A stretch of DNA of 64,000 nucleotides, taken from positions 248,001 through 312,000 of the forward strand of contig CANTFL010001332.1 of the NCBI GenBank assembly GCA_947650285.1, in the 5' to 3' direction. The notes under the pieces are model-generated. The model searched no databases. It saw only the letters and a program-made list of their open reading frames with translations, and was not told where the DNA came from. This document shows, in pieces, positions 13,274 to 25,500 of this stretch (positions are counted from its first letter, which is position 1; each line of letters opens with the position of its first letter). The stretch comes from Hyaloperonospora brassicae. Its lineage: Eukaryota; Oomycota; Peronosporomycetes; Peronosporales; Peronosporaceae. The position numbers and the translations under genes are program-made.

Positions 13274-15139
13274 TTGAAAAAACGGCTCAAGACAGATCCA
13301 GTGTTTACGATATTACGGCCCGATTCGATCGGATCTCTGGATAAGCCGATCTCTATCCCGCCGCCCGTGACTAGCAAACTCGGCGTAATTGATTTTATTT
13401 TGCAGATGTTGAATGACAAGGGCTTTTTCCCTAATGCTTTCGATGTCGATAAACTGATGGGATGCAGCTTGGAACAGTTGAAAAACGCAGTAAGCGAGTT
13501 CTTGGAGGTCATGATACTTCTGGTGGGCAAGACTACCACTCCTAGAAACGAGATTGCCATACCCTCGGGTTTACCTCAAGAACACCCCTCAGGATCGCCC
13601 CGCTATGCCTCAGCTGACTCTTAGATCGAGTCAGATGGGTCCATCAGCATTCGGCGGATATCTCTGGGATCATCGGGAAGATCGTTTCTGCTGAGCGACA
13701 AGATCGGCAAGGCTAGGATCGACGCTTTTCGAGAACATGATAAGATCAACATCCGACCAAGATCGACCGGTACATCCACGGGTTTAGAAGATCAAGAAGA
13801 GGACGAAATAAGTCGTTTTTCAATATAGCGATGAAGAGGTACAAGGCGGATCGACGGACAGCCCAACGGATGAACCGACAGCCAAGCCACCACTCGGATC
13901 GCCGTCCTGTTCTCTTAACTTCGCGAGGAAACTACGACATGTCGGATGTGGAGATGGAATCAATGGGGTCAGACACTTACCAGAAGATTCGTCAGAAGGC
14001 GGAATACGATCCGTACGATCTATGGATGGCCGCACCACGACGACCTAAAGGTAGCCACGACCGATATGTCTACCGGGGCTAGTGTCATTACGCAGAAGAT
14101 CAGGATCTCAGCGATCTCAGAGATGATAGAATTCTCAAAGAAAGATCGGGAAGAGGAAAAAGCCCGGATCTGGATGGGCAAAGTTAAATCAGCGTTCCTC
14201 CGGGACCAGGCGCCGGGCGATGAGAAATGTTTGGTCTTCGGCGATCTAATTGTGGGCCCAGATATCTACTGGTACCTCCAGCTGAACAGATTGACCAGAT
14301 TTAATTGGAAGGAATCAATAAATAGCTTCCTGGTGGAATATGCAAGACATCGGATGTCAGCGAGCCGGCAATATTACCACGCAAAGAAGCGATCAGGGAA
14401 AAATCCCTAAAAGTACTTGTATCGGCTTTTCGTGAAGGGAATGAAGGAGAATATACCCGTGATGACTGGATTGGTGGCTGCACGCAAGGAAATGTCAACC
14501 ATTTCATTGACACTTTGGATGATCCCGATCTATCCAACCAATTGCTATTGCTGAATGTAGCCTATGCGAAGGCCATGCACACGACACTGCACGGATACCA
14601 ACAGGGATATCGTGCCAAGGGAAGGTCATGATGGGATCGTCCATTTTCAGACTGAAAGAAACGCCCGGTCCAGTATCGTCTATTATGCACGAGAAGTGAG
14701 GATGATCCGTACCGATGACATCAGCAGCGATTCCGACTCAGAAAACAGCGGGTCGAAGTCAGAAGACCGTTTGAGATCGATTTATGTTGCCGCTGCTGCA
14801 GATCGACGCAAACCAACCAGGGACACTTCGGCGATCATGGGATCGGCGGATTCGAGTAGTCGTCAAGCCCATGGTCGCAGTATGCCATCAAAATCGTGTA
14901 CTCATTGCGGATCGACCAAGCATGGAGATTTCGTTTGCTGGAAGCGGCTCACTTGTCAGAAGTGTTGGTGCAAAGGACATCTCTCAGACAATTGTTTTTT
15001 CTTGTGTCGCGCCTGTGGCGAGATGCATGATTCAGGGAAGTGTCCCATGGAGGAGTTCTACAACATGATACGCCAGTGGTACTACCTACACAAGCATGCG
15101 GGGACGTTTACAGAGAAGGCTGAGAAGTTGGTAAACTAG
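13274..15139 (+). pseudogene. gag: gypsy gag (capsid and nucleocapsid), interrupted
   Basis: Capsid-like sequence runs through three frames: 13274-13624, then roughly 13946-14410 (with KARIWMGKVKSAFLRDQAPG and NWKESINSFLVEYARH), then 14564-15139. In-frame stops occur at 13622 and 14408 and there are at least two frame changes. The last piece is nucleocapsid with three zinc knuckles from about 14897: CTHCGSTKHGDFVC and CQKCWCKGHLSDNC fit CX2CX4HX4C, and CRACGEMHDSGKC is one residue short between the second Cys and the His. Gag packages the element's RNA into cytoplasmic particles; this copy cannot make a complete one. Confidence 0.8.
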
Positions 15140-15438
15140 AGCGCTCGCCAGGTTGGAATCTGGTACGAGCCGAGCGTTCTAGGCTCTGCATAATTGCATA
15201 TGTGGAAAAGAAGAAAGATCGCGAGAGTAAGCAGAACACAGATATGGAACCATATATATCCCGTTCGAAGTTATAACGTGTTTCCCCTGTCTTCAGTCTG
15301 ATGAGGATCGACGAGTATTCGCAATCCGAACCAATTATGGAAATCGAGCTCGCTTATGGTGAATCTCGCGGGTACTGAAAGCATTATTCGCCCGGGAAGT
15401 GGTATGAGCAGGCGAAGGCTGTCGGCAAGATCAACAAC

Positions 15439-16705
15439 GTGAAAGCAAATCTGCTATTTAATTTTGTTTCTGAAGTGCCGATTATTGACAACACCTTTTC
15501 TCGTAAGGTTGGTTGCATTATTGATGAAAGGATGCGACAAGAGTGTATCGGGATCGGAAAAACTCCGTACCTGATGATAGGACGTAACAAGATCAAAGTT
15601 TCCCTCGCGGGATCGCTGATTTATTATTGCAATGTGTGGGTGGGCGATCAGGCGGGGCATGATGCGATTTTGGGAATGGACTTTACGGTGCCTGTCGGAG
15701 TGCGGCTCGATCTAGCCGGCGGTGCGTTATGCCTACCGGAAGAATTTTGCATTCATCTCGCAGGACGTCGTCCCGAGTACGGACCAAAGATCTAGCATAT
15801 AACGACGAAGGACCAACATGTGGTGATCCCGGTCGGAGAGTCAAGAGAAGTGACTATTGGGATCGGTAGGGCCAGGATGAAATTGTGGGTCACCAGAGGA
15901 CCAGATTGGGTCCCCACAGTGGTCTCGGGGTTGAGTAAGACAAAATATCCGCAGATGACCAACATTGGCGACCGCATGATCATATTGCTCACCCACTCTA
16001 TACTGGGCTTGTAGACGGATGGCGATTTGATAACTCGGATTCAAGGTTATGTGACGGTCGGATCGGGGAAGTACAAAGAGTGGCAAACTCTAGCGTATGA
16101 AGTTACGACAGATCGCGTGAATGAACTTCCAGAGGAGCAGATCGGATCATTGGTAGATCGCCATAATTACGTCGATTCCAAACGTATCATAAAGCGACCG
16201 GCCGATCCGCTAAAAGATATACCCCCAGTGATCTCTATGATAACGTACCAGGCCGGGAACGAGAATTTGCAAAGGACAGATACCGTGGTTACGGGGGAAG
16301 GAAGGATCAACGGAGTTGGATCGACCTCACTGGACGAAGTAGATCTATCGCCCATGGATAACAACCATGAGATTGGAGCCCAGTGTGCTACGAAAGGGGA
16401 TCACGAATTGGACAAGAAGGGCATGGTAGTAGACGGTCTCCATTGAATTCCGATCTGAACAACAACATATCGGAATGAAACCAGTCTGAAGAGAAGAAAG
16501 AGTCTGAAGAGGAGAAGTCGCCCAAAGTCGATAAAACTGAGATCGCAGAAGCACCGGTCAACTGTCCCGAGAGTGGAGATATTTTTTGCTGAAGATATCG
16601 AACAGCACATGGAGGTGTTGCCAGAGATGTCGACAACTACGGAAGAAGTTACGATTGATGATATCCAGATCGGCGATCCCAACGTCCCTCTTACCACAGA
16701 TCAAT
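15439..16705 (+). pseudogene. gypsy aspartic protease and linker, catalytic Asp lost
   Basis: The 15439-15795 frame is retropepsin-like: a flap-type region followed by HDAILGMDFTVPVGVRLDL, the family's ILG block. Where these proteases carry an Asp-Thr/Ser-Gly-Ala triad after the first strand, this copy reads LLFNFVSEVPIID, so the catalytic Asp and Gly are replaced. Downstream pieces at 15820-16014 and 16027-16446 (KEWQTLAYEVTTD, NELPEEQIGSLVDRHNY) are the protease-to-RT linker, separated by stops at 16013, 16444 and 16705. The product would be inactive. Confidence 0.75.
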
Positions 16706-16724
16706 AAAAACTCAGATCGTTGAT

Positions 16725-18010
16725 TTGGAAGAGTCTGTCGCCTTCTTATGGAGAAGAACATATGCTCTACCGCCATCAGCACGAGGTGCGAGTTGTGATA
16801 TCGATGTCAATGGGGCTGCACCGACAGCACAGAGAGTCCGCTTAGTCGCGTTTAAATACAGGGAGAAGTTGTCGGAGCTCATCAACGGGTTATTAGTGGC
16901 TAAGGTCATTCAGCCATCCACGTCGCCTTAAGTGTCTCCGATAGTGGTGATCATCAAGAAGTATAGAGTGGATATTCAACTTTGTATTAATTATCGAAGG
17001 GTGAATCAGCTGACGCGACTGATGGTTTTCCCATGCCGCTGATCAGCGATCTGCTGGAGGATTTGGATAAGGCTCTATGGTACGCCTCGTTAGATATGGC
17101 CAGTGGATTTTGGGTCGTGGAAATGACTGAGCGCGCGAAAATGATCTAAGCATTTGTCTCGCCGTTTGGCCTTTTTGAGTGGCTACGAATGCCTTTGAAC
17201 TTAAAAATGCGCCCCAGATCTATCAACGTCGTGTTGACAATGCGCTGTATGGGTGTCTAAAGATCGGCCAGAGCTCAGCTTCGGACAGCCAGATCGATAA
17301 AATTAAAGATGGAGAACCTGAGACAGATCGACGACCCTCCGTAATGGGACGACGATCTTATATTGACGATATTCTCATACCAGCCACGTCACGGGAATCT
17401 GTGTACGCAAAAGTACGACGACTGTTGGAAGCTTGCGATAAGTAAAATTTGTCCATCAGTCTTACGAAGAGTTTTTACGGGTGCCTTAAGGTCGATAATT
17501 TGGGACATCGAGTGCCAATGGACGGTCTAGAGGCTCTACCAAAGAACTTGTAGTCGTTGGTCCACATCCCATTCCTTATCACGCTGCGGTCTATGCAATC
17601 TTTTCTCGGGAGCTTGAATTACTACCGCCGCTTCATTGAGGATTTTGCGGTGTAAGCCACTGTGTTGTACGAGCTAAGGGAATCAGATTTCTTCGAGACG
17701 TCGGCCGATTTCAACTCGCCTCAGGAGACGAATGGTCGAACGAGGATCGATGGAAGGAAGTCAAGGTTGCTGTCACTATGCTGAAGGCTAAGATAGCTAC
17801 ATCCCCCATGCTTAAACATTTTGACCCAGATCGACCTACCGTGATCGTGGTCTACGATAGTAAGTGGGCTGTCTCAGCGGCCCTGATACATGAGTATGAC
17901 GGTGTGTATCATCCAGTGGCATTCACTAGCCGCACTTTGAAGCATAATGAGATAAACTACGGGACGGTGGAAAAGGAAGTGCTGGGGTTACTTCGTGTTT
18001 TGGACTAATG
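16725..18010 (+). pseudogene. pol: gypsy reverse transcriptase and RNase H, interrupted
   Basis: The palm entry motif is seen around 16830-17000 (FKYREKLSELINGLLVAKVI, then a stop at 16929, then SPIVVIIKK and LCINYRRVNQLTRLM). The fingers/palm segment LDMASGFWVVEM lies near 17090, FGLF near 17165, and the active-site YIDD at 17359-17370. Thumb and RNase H follow, with SMQSFLGSLNYYRRFIEDFA near 17590 and VIVVYDSKWAVSAALIHEYD near 17840. Frameshifts occur near 17032, and stops at 16929, 17146, 17443, 17551, 17653 and 18006. The polymerase residues survive in pieces but no intact enzyme can be made. Confidence 0.85.
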
Positions 18011-18319
18011 CTACACTACACTAGCCTCACGGGAGATCACTGTGCTGACCTGACATTACACGTTAGCGTGGTTGATGGAATCTCGAGGGCTGAACAGGAG
18101 ATTTGGTCTGTGGGCCGCTTTGCTGTCAAACTGGACTATGGAGGTAAAGAAATGCGAAAAAGGAGAGAAAGAGATCTTGGGTATGTCGGCAGCGAGTATC
18201 ACTCCGAGAGAAGATGCGGAAGAGATGCTGATCGCAATCTACCCGCAAATAGACTGCAAAGTCAAGGTTTTAATGCCACCTCCCCCGGTGGAAGCAGATG
18301 AGGAAGTGCTAGTGGCCAG

Positions 18320-18720
18320 TTATGATGGATCGGCGAGGACAAAGAAGAAAGGAGGTTCGTACAGTGCCGTGATATAGAGGTTGTCTGATTCGATGATCGT
18401 GGCGGAATAATCCAGATATGCTCTCGATATGACCGTGAGCTAAGCGGAGTATAATGGCTTGCTATTATGCCTCGAGTTGCTCGCCGATCTGGACAGGGGG
18501 CGAGTGATTCTTGGTGGAGAATCTAATTTGGTGATCCGACAAATGCGCGGTGGGTCGACTGTAAAGCACCGGGCCTGCAACTTCTGAGACATAAAGCGCT
18601 GGAGAAATTGCGATCTTGTCCGGGTCATGAGGTTTTACATCTGAAGCGAGAATGGAACCAAAGTGCAGATCGGCTAGCGATCACAGCATTGCAGAACGAA
18701 AATTTAAGAACTGTTGTAGC
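18320..18720 (+). pseudogene. second RNase H-like domain between RT and integrase
   Basis: After the ordinary RNase H comes another module: VASYDGSARTKKKGGSYSAV at about 18315, AEYNGLLLCLELL at about 18450, SNLVIRQMRG at about 18530, and a final HLKREWNQSADRLA-type Asp block near 18650. The spaced Asp, Glu, Asp and Asp residues fit the RNase H fold. Some gypsy lineages are known to carry a second RNase H before integrase, and I infer the same here. Stops at 18375, 18408 and 18441 break it. Confidence 0.6.
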
Positions 18721-18960
18721 TGAAGAAGATCGGCGAGATCTGATTACGTTAAAGCTATAGATGAACTGTTCAAACCCAAACAGACGGGTCATCTTGCTTG
18801 GATTACCGCGATCACGAGATCGGCCGGAAGGAGACTTCATCAGCCCGAAGTGGTACAGGAGGAGATGGTGCAGAGGATTAGGATTCGACGAATTGACCAA
18901 GCTCAAGATGAGGAGCGCTAGATTGTCTATCTTGAGAAATATCTGAATGGCGATGTAGCT

Positions 18961-20483
18961 AGCCTGGACGCGGGAGAAGTGAAGATGTGCGCGAAACTGG
19001 CGCCCGAGTATGAGATTGACGAGAACGATCTGCTTTTCTTCTGCCCCATGGCGAATAGAGACAGAAGATCGCGATGGTTTGATGCGTCTGGTGATCCCAG
19101 AGACGTTGCAACAAATTTTTTGCACCACTACCACGATATTCTGGAAGGAGACCATCAACGAATTGGCAGGGCCTATCAGAGGATCAGATCGTGATTTCAC
19201 CGGAGAGGGCTATATCGGGGGGTGCAACGATATGTGGGAGAATGTACCGATTGTGAGACCGGAAAGGAGCGTCCTACGATCGATGGAAAATTGCCTGGAA
19301 ATTTACAAGCGACCTATCCATTTCATATTATTGCGATGGATCATATACCGTCGTTTCCCAATTCACTCAAAGGGAATACAGAGCTACTCATTTGGGTCGA
19401 TCTCTTCTCGGGGTATGTGATAGCGAAAGCTAGCTCGTCACAAACCGCACAAACCGTCGCAGAAAATACGAAGAATGCGTGTTCCGGCGCCTCGGAGCTA
19501 GCGAAGCTATCAGGCATATTCGAGAGCCGGGGTGTACGTCTGAATTATTCTGAGCTTTCAGTTAAATCGTAGGACAAAAACAGCGTGCAACCATGGACTA
19601 CCTCCCACAAGCAAATGGAACGGCAGAACGAGTGGTGCAAACTTTAACGCGGTCGCTTAAGATGTACATTATCGATGTCGACCAACGGTAATGGGATGAA
19701 TATGCTGAACTTATCACCATTGCGATTGACACCACGCAAGATCGGATCCCAGGGTACACTCCATTCTATCTGTTTCATGGGTGGTATCCGAAAACGACGT
19801 TGGAAGCAACATTCTCAGTGGAGAGCACGAGAAGAAGAGATCGCGATCCGAAAAGGTGGAGATACAACATCCAAAGTCCATATCAGCGGGCTCGATATGC
19901 GGTGAACGATCACTTACGATCCGCGATACAAGAAAGAACAGATCGACACAACGAAGACCTGGATCAACATGATATCGAAGTGGGGACACAAGTTTGGCTA
20001 TGCCTGAATCGATTTAAGGAAGGATATGCGAAGAAGCTGGCACATATGTGGCATGGTCCATTGAGGGTTGCGGATATGTGTGGAGATCACGCTGTGAAAT
20101 CGGAGATCGCAGTGACTCCATATCGACTGTTCGCGATTGTACATCTGTCAAAGCTGAAGAGAGTAAAGGCGACCCCCGAGGGGCCAAAATATTAGCTTAC
20201 GTTGGATGAGGCCGATCGCTTGATTTTTGATGAAGCTCTTTTATCAGAGGATAGTTTGAAAAGCGATCTTGAGGAGGGAGAAAAGGAAGTGGAAGAAATA
20301 TTGGACGTGCGATCTGGTCGGAAAATTCACTATGGGTGAGTGCATCGATAGTTTCTGGTGAGATGGAAGGAACTCCCGATCTGAGCTGGGTGGACGAGCC
20401 CGATATGAGTTGTGGAGCTATCTTGCAAGAGTTCGAGCTGAGCCGAGTGAGCCGGAACCGTTTCGAATAGATGCAGTCTCACG
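18961..20483 (+). pseudogene. gypsy integrase with C-terminal chromodomain-like module, interrupted
   Basis: The N-terminal zinc-binding region is spread over two frames, with HHYHD near 19120 and VGECTDCETGKERP near 19235-19280. The catalytic core begins HIIAMDHIPSFPNSL (first Asp). The second catalytic Asp region near 19510 reads RHIREPG where the lineage expects an Asp in place of Ile. The glutamate block NGTAERVVQTLTRSLKMYI (near 19615-19680) is intact in one frame. The C-terminal arm ending KLKRVKATPEGPKY (20160-20195) is followed by EVEEILDVRSGRKIHYG and SWVDEPDMSCGAILQEFE, which resemble a chromodomain used for chromatin targeting. A frameshift and stops near 20338-20390 split that module. 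Confidence 0.75.
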
Positions 20484-20758
20484 AAAGCAATTCGGACGAG
20501 CCTTAATGGTTTAAACCAGATATGCTGGGAGGCAGCATGCGCGGATGGATGGGATGGAAAGGTGTGCTAGGAGTTATTACATGCTGATGATCGAGCTACG
20601 TGTGTGAGTATGGAGACAGTCGAATGAATTACCTTACTGATGTTGTGGGTCGAGGGAGAATCGAAGTTGTGGAAGTTGAAGAGAATGAATTACGAATAAA
20701 TACGAGGAAAACAATACTCATTTACGATAGAAAATCGAGCTCGGATATCAATCTTGGA

Positions 20759-23531
20759 CTAAGATGATGGAGAAGGCTTGAACTTGTCCTGTAGTCGAGG
20801 GATCCGCGATCCAGGGTGATCCCAATAGGCGTTACGGAACGGGTTGCGCCAAGGATCCTCTTGGTTTGCCATGCTCAACGCCTCTAGCAGGTCGGCGGGG
20901 TAGTCAGAATGTCCTAACCCTGGATACCAAACTCGCTCTTCATGAGGGCGCAAATAGTGCAGGAAGAAGGGATCGAGCAAGATGTCAAGATTGCAGTGTT
21001 TAGCAATCATGCCGCGGAGTATCATCTTTAAATAGTTCTTCCAACGCGCTTCAAAGCGAGATCGGCGCTGTTTTCGTTGACGCCAAAACGCTTGCATGAG
21101 CCATTAGGATCGCCGTTGAGCTGGAGAGATCAGGAAGGCATGGGTGCATTCCCAAAGAGCTGGTCGATGAGTGGACCCAGCCTCTGGGTAAGGAGTAATC
21201 ATCTCACGATACCATCCAGTAATGGAGAACGATAATGGGTTCACGGGGATCACGATATTATCCAAAGGGGCTGTAGAATACAGAGCTTCGATATGTTGTC
21301 GCGAGATCCGCCTAGATGACCAAGTTCTAGTAGGAGCCCGTCCGTGAGTGTGGGAGGGGAATAGGAAATGATTGGGCTTATATTATTGGTAAATTAGCAG
21401 CTCTATGGACATAGTCCTCACACAAACCATCGCGATCCGTGATACTGACCAAGGATAGATCTCGGCAGCGATCCGGTGGGAAGGTGCCTGATAATTCAAA
21501 ATACATTGATCCCGTGGTTGCTGGAGTGGCGGAAGATTGTCGAATACAACAGGAGCGAGGACTCTGTTAGCCACTTGGTGCGCCGGAATGACGATGCTGC
21601 ATTTCCTGTCGGACAAATGGCGGGCTGATAGTGCGGTTGATCTGCGAGGCGACTAAATCAAAACGATCTCGCTGAATGTTTCTTCCGGCAATGACACATC
21701 CGAATCTCCAGAGTCATCATCATCCTGATTGTCATTCACGGGAGCAGCCGTGGCGGTAGTAGACGAGTAGGAGAAATACCGTGGCTTCTGATCGCTTGAC
21801 GGGGGAGGACGCGAAAGATCTTGGTCAATTGCGGTTGTCACAGACAAAGGGGAATCAGTCAGAGCAGCTTAATAAGGGTCGGGAGTGGCGGATCGGATAT
21901 CCGATCTCGTGTGACGACGAGCGGCCGATCTCGGTTGATACAACACGGATCGAGTCAAATCGTTTGAGCTAGGACCAGACTCGGAAAATTTCCGAATGCC
22001 CGATCCGGTCCCAGAATCCGAGGAAGGAGGCGAAGGGGTTACAGACTCGGGTGTGGGCGCAGAGGTGGTCAACCTTGGGAGTATCTTGAAAGGTGTGAAA
22101 GGGCTCAACGATAGTACGCGAGAGCCTGATCGGATGGCAGGAGAATTCCCGGACTGGGACCTCGGCGGAATGCGATGACGCTTGGCTACTGGGGCAGACC
22201 AACTCGGACGAGATCTACGGGCAGGAGACCGCGGCCTTTTGGCAACGGAAGAAGATGCCGATCTGGCCGGAGTGGTACTCTTAAAGGTCTGCCGAGTGGG
22301 TGACGCAGGTGACTGGGACCCGAGTATGGCAAAATTGATGGTGTGGAGAAGAGTTCGGTGTTCTTTTATGTCCCGATCTCGATCTTTCTCGACCACCTTT
22401 AAGTGGTCGTATACCGTGAGGTGCTCCGCTAGCTGACGACGGAGGTTAACATTTTCCACTTGTGAATGTGTCAGCTGACCTTCCAAAGGAGTCAAATAGT
22501 CCACCTGCTGTATGAGATCGCTGATCGAAGTCAAGCCTTCAGCTATCTCCGATGGAGACCGATCCAATTTCTCCTTCAACTGTAAAACTTCCCTGTTTAG
22601 GAAAGAATTGTTGGAGGATAGCTGGTCACGCTGCTGTCGGAGAAGATCGCGCTCGAATTGGAGCGAATGGATCTGAATCGACAAGGTTTTTACCCGATGT
22701 TCTAAGTTGCCTCGATACTCACTGCTGACACATAACATCCCGCGCAGCCGAAGAATCTGCGCTGATGGATCTCGATGCGTTCGCAAAACTCGTCAGCAGT
22801 CGCACAAAAAATGCACTGCGTTGACGTAGCAACCTTGCATTTAAATATATCGACGCTAGGCGAAGGATACGAATGGGACGGCCGATCGATACAGAGAGAC
22901 GATCTCGTCTTACAAGCGGTCTCCCCGCGCAACAGATTATCGGTACGACTGCTGAAGCGGGTGAATGGTATCGGCTTGGCTGCAGAAGTTGGCCTCGTGA
23001 TTCCCATAAATAGGAGATCGTAGCCAACGTGGAACGAACATCGTCTGCAGAAACTCTTGGAACGTGACCGGTGATGTCCACGATTGAAGCGAACATACCA
23101 CGAGACGCAGTGGTGGCCAGGATGTCGGATCTAAACGCACCAAGGATCTCTGTCGATACGAAAGCGAGATCGGCTCCGGCAAGCGGTCTGACGATCCCAT
23201 GATGATCGCTAACGATCCTGCCGGTTTGGGATGGTTTGGAGACCCGAGTTGATCTGGTGCCGGGGCAGTATGCCCTCCACGAGCGGGAGTTCCATCCTGC
23301 GAGTCTGGTCCTGGAGACGTAGACCCCGCCGTTCGTCGATCTGGTGATCCCATAGGGATGGGTGGCGATCTGGCCGGACCGAGATAACCTGGGGACACCG
23401 GCCGATCCGGCACAATGAGAATATGCTCTCGTTGATCGGAAGATCTTAGAGACAGATCGCAATACGGAGACAGAATAACGGTCGAGCATTTTGGGAACTG
23501 GCGAGGTGGAGGAACGCGTAGGAGATGCCAT
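20759..23531 (-). pseudogene. long antisense reading frame in the 3' part of the gypsy element (coiled-coil protein)
   Basis: On the strand opposite gag-pol, an ATG at 23529-23531 opens a Ser/Pro/Arg-rich frame. It continues, after frameshifts, through 22937-23413, then an uninterrupted 305-codon stretch at 21869-22786, then pieces at 21383-21616 and 20759-21097 that end in a stop. The 305-codon part has a leucine-heptad coiled coil (around 22450-22730, with segments such as LLRQQRDQLSSNNSFLNREV) followed by a basic Ser/Pro-rich tail. The C-terminal piece includes RRSRFEARWKNYLKMILRGM and an aromatic, acidic region. I do not recognise the family. Its placement downstream of integrase and in antisense suggests an accessory protein of the element. 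Confidence 0.5.
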
Positions 23532-23618
23532 GGAGACGACTTGAGTGTTTGGAACGAAGTTGATAAGTATTAAGTTGAAGCCGATTGCTGGCAAAAGGAC
23601 TTCAGTACAGGAAGCGAT

Positions 23619-25500
23619 TGTGGTAAAGTCACGGATCAAATGATGGGACGTGGATCGGTGACCACCCAGTTGGGGTGTCACTTTGGTGGAAAATGATTTC
23701 AAGGGACCTAGCAATCCAATAAGGAGATGGAAAGCGAATTCAACGGGGATCGGCGATCCGATCCAATCCAACTGCCGCCAGACTGATGGATATGGAACGA
23801 ACGGGGACAGAGAGATCTGGGACAAGACGACAAATAGAACGATTTCCATGGAGCGATCTGGGACGAGGAAGTGGGACGAAGTCATACAATTTACCTGAAT
23901 GTTGGTCAAGGAGAAGGATACGTATAGCAACGGTCGTGGATATTGTGGCCAAGTCATTCTGGAAAGATGCATCTGGGACCAGGTGATGCGATGCGATATG
24001 AATCTGAGACGAAGGTGTAACATCCTGCAGATCGGTAATACTCTTTACCGATCTCACAATGGAAGTACTGGTTTAGGTTAATTATAGCCCGATCTGGAAG
24101 CGTGTATACTCGTGGGGGTCCAGGTAGATATGTGGAGAGTCTTGTGGACTAGATAAACCCTGAAGGGTGATATTGGAGCACGTACGATGAACAGAAGAAC
24201 ATATACTGCTGAATTGTACCGTTTCGGTCTCAACGATCTCGAATTTGGGCACCAGATCGCTCATGTTCCTGTTGATTATGGATGTATCGCTGATGAGACT
24301 TTGGGATCATGATGAATATGTTTGTTGAACGTCCATGAGTGATGTCGCAAAATTTCAGACCGAAAGGGCCAGTGGAAGCCGGTTGGATTGACGTCGCAAA
24401 CTGGATTTAGGCACATTTGGCACTTAAGTACTATTTCGGACCTTTTGGTACCAAAATTGGGAATTTGGTATCGTATTTGGGATTTGGTCTCTTTTGGGCA
24501 TTTAGGCACGATATCGGGAATATTGGCGCTATCTTTGGAGTACAGGTAAATAAATTTCGACACGTGTCCAAGGGTCGATCAAGCTTAAAGGTGATATCGG
24601 TCTGGAGAGTTACCTACAGTTTGGAATAGGCGTAAGGATAGGTTGGCTAGTAATTTGGTTGGTTAATAAAACAGACTTGAACTCTACTTCTCCTGCTCAC
24701 GACGCGCGCTCCCTCCCTCTCTTCCGGGAAAGATTTATTTGGCTTCCCCGACGGTTTGAGGCACGCGTGCTACAAGGACATTGAAGACCGATCTTGGATT
24801 GTTGGCCAAGATCGAGAAGAGCGATCTCGGGAAGTTTGGCCCAGATCGATCAATTACTCACACTCAACTCAACTGCTAGGGTAGCAGCGACAAGGAAAAG
24901 GATTTTAGTTACAAGATCACGAGACGGCTTAAGTGGTCAGAAGATCTGGACAAGGAGTTCTAGACAAGATCGAGCGAGATCGAAGCGATCTACCGGATAG
25001 ATCGTCCCGTTTCATTTTGGCAAAACAGGACACCTATCTGCCCACATTGCGAACTTTTAGCAAGATCGGCCGATCCCAAGTCCCGATCGGACCGATCATA
25101 AGGCAAGATCGACGCAAGAATATAATTTGCTGAGTGAAGATCTCCGCGCAGCGAAGACCCCGATCCCGAAGACAGATCGAGATCGGTGTCATTCAAGATC
25201 AAGATCACGACATATCCAAATAGAGATCGCCGCAACTCAAGATCAAGATCGCAGAACCCCTGTTTGTGGTGTGAAGATTTCCGCACCGAAAGCAAACTCT
25301 CAACCCAACCTCTCACCCAGCGATATCGACATCTCACAAGGCCGTTACGAAGAGATCAAGCCAGCCCAACCGACGGGTACACAAGATGAGCACAAGGCTA
25401 TACAACAAGGCACGGATCGGAGTACCCCCTCCGTGAGTCGGCAAGGCTGGGCAAGTGGAAGATCGACCCTCACACAAGCGATTTTGTGAGATCGACTTCA
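23619..25500 (+). repeat. 3' LTR of the gypsy element
   Basis: 1882 bp, same TG...CA ends as 10769-12650. Upstream, AGGAAGCGA at 23610-23617 could serve as a short polypurine tract, though CAAAAGGA at about 23593 is an alternative. Both LTRs appear undamaged. Confidence 0.9.

Larger units (their letters stand above)
10769..25500 (+). mobile_element. 14.7-kb Ty3/Gypsy LTR retrotransposon, coding region broken, with long antisense ORF
   Basis: Two direct 1882-bp LTRs (10769-12650 and 23619-25500), both starting TGTGGTAAAG and ending GACTTCA, bracket 10,968 bp of internal DNA. The order on the plus strand is gag with zinc knuckles, aspartic protease, reverse transcriptase with RNase H, a second RNase H-like domain, then integrase ending in a chromodomain-like module, which is the Ty3/Gypsy order. 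At least fifteen stops or frameshifts interrupt these frames, so no autonomous protein set is possible. A long antisense frame fills 20759-23531. No matching 5-bp target duplication is visible (GTTAT left, ACACA right). The LTRs differ by only about 21 substitutions by eye (about 1.1 percent). Confidence 0.9.

Noticed and set aside
13274..20483. RIP-type hypermutation as the cause of the gypsy stops
   Set aside because: The LTRs differ by only about 1 percent without an obvious C-to-T bias, frameshifts are common, and RIP is not known in oomycetes.
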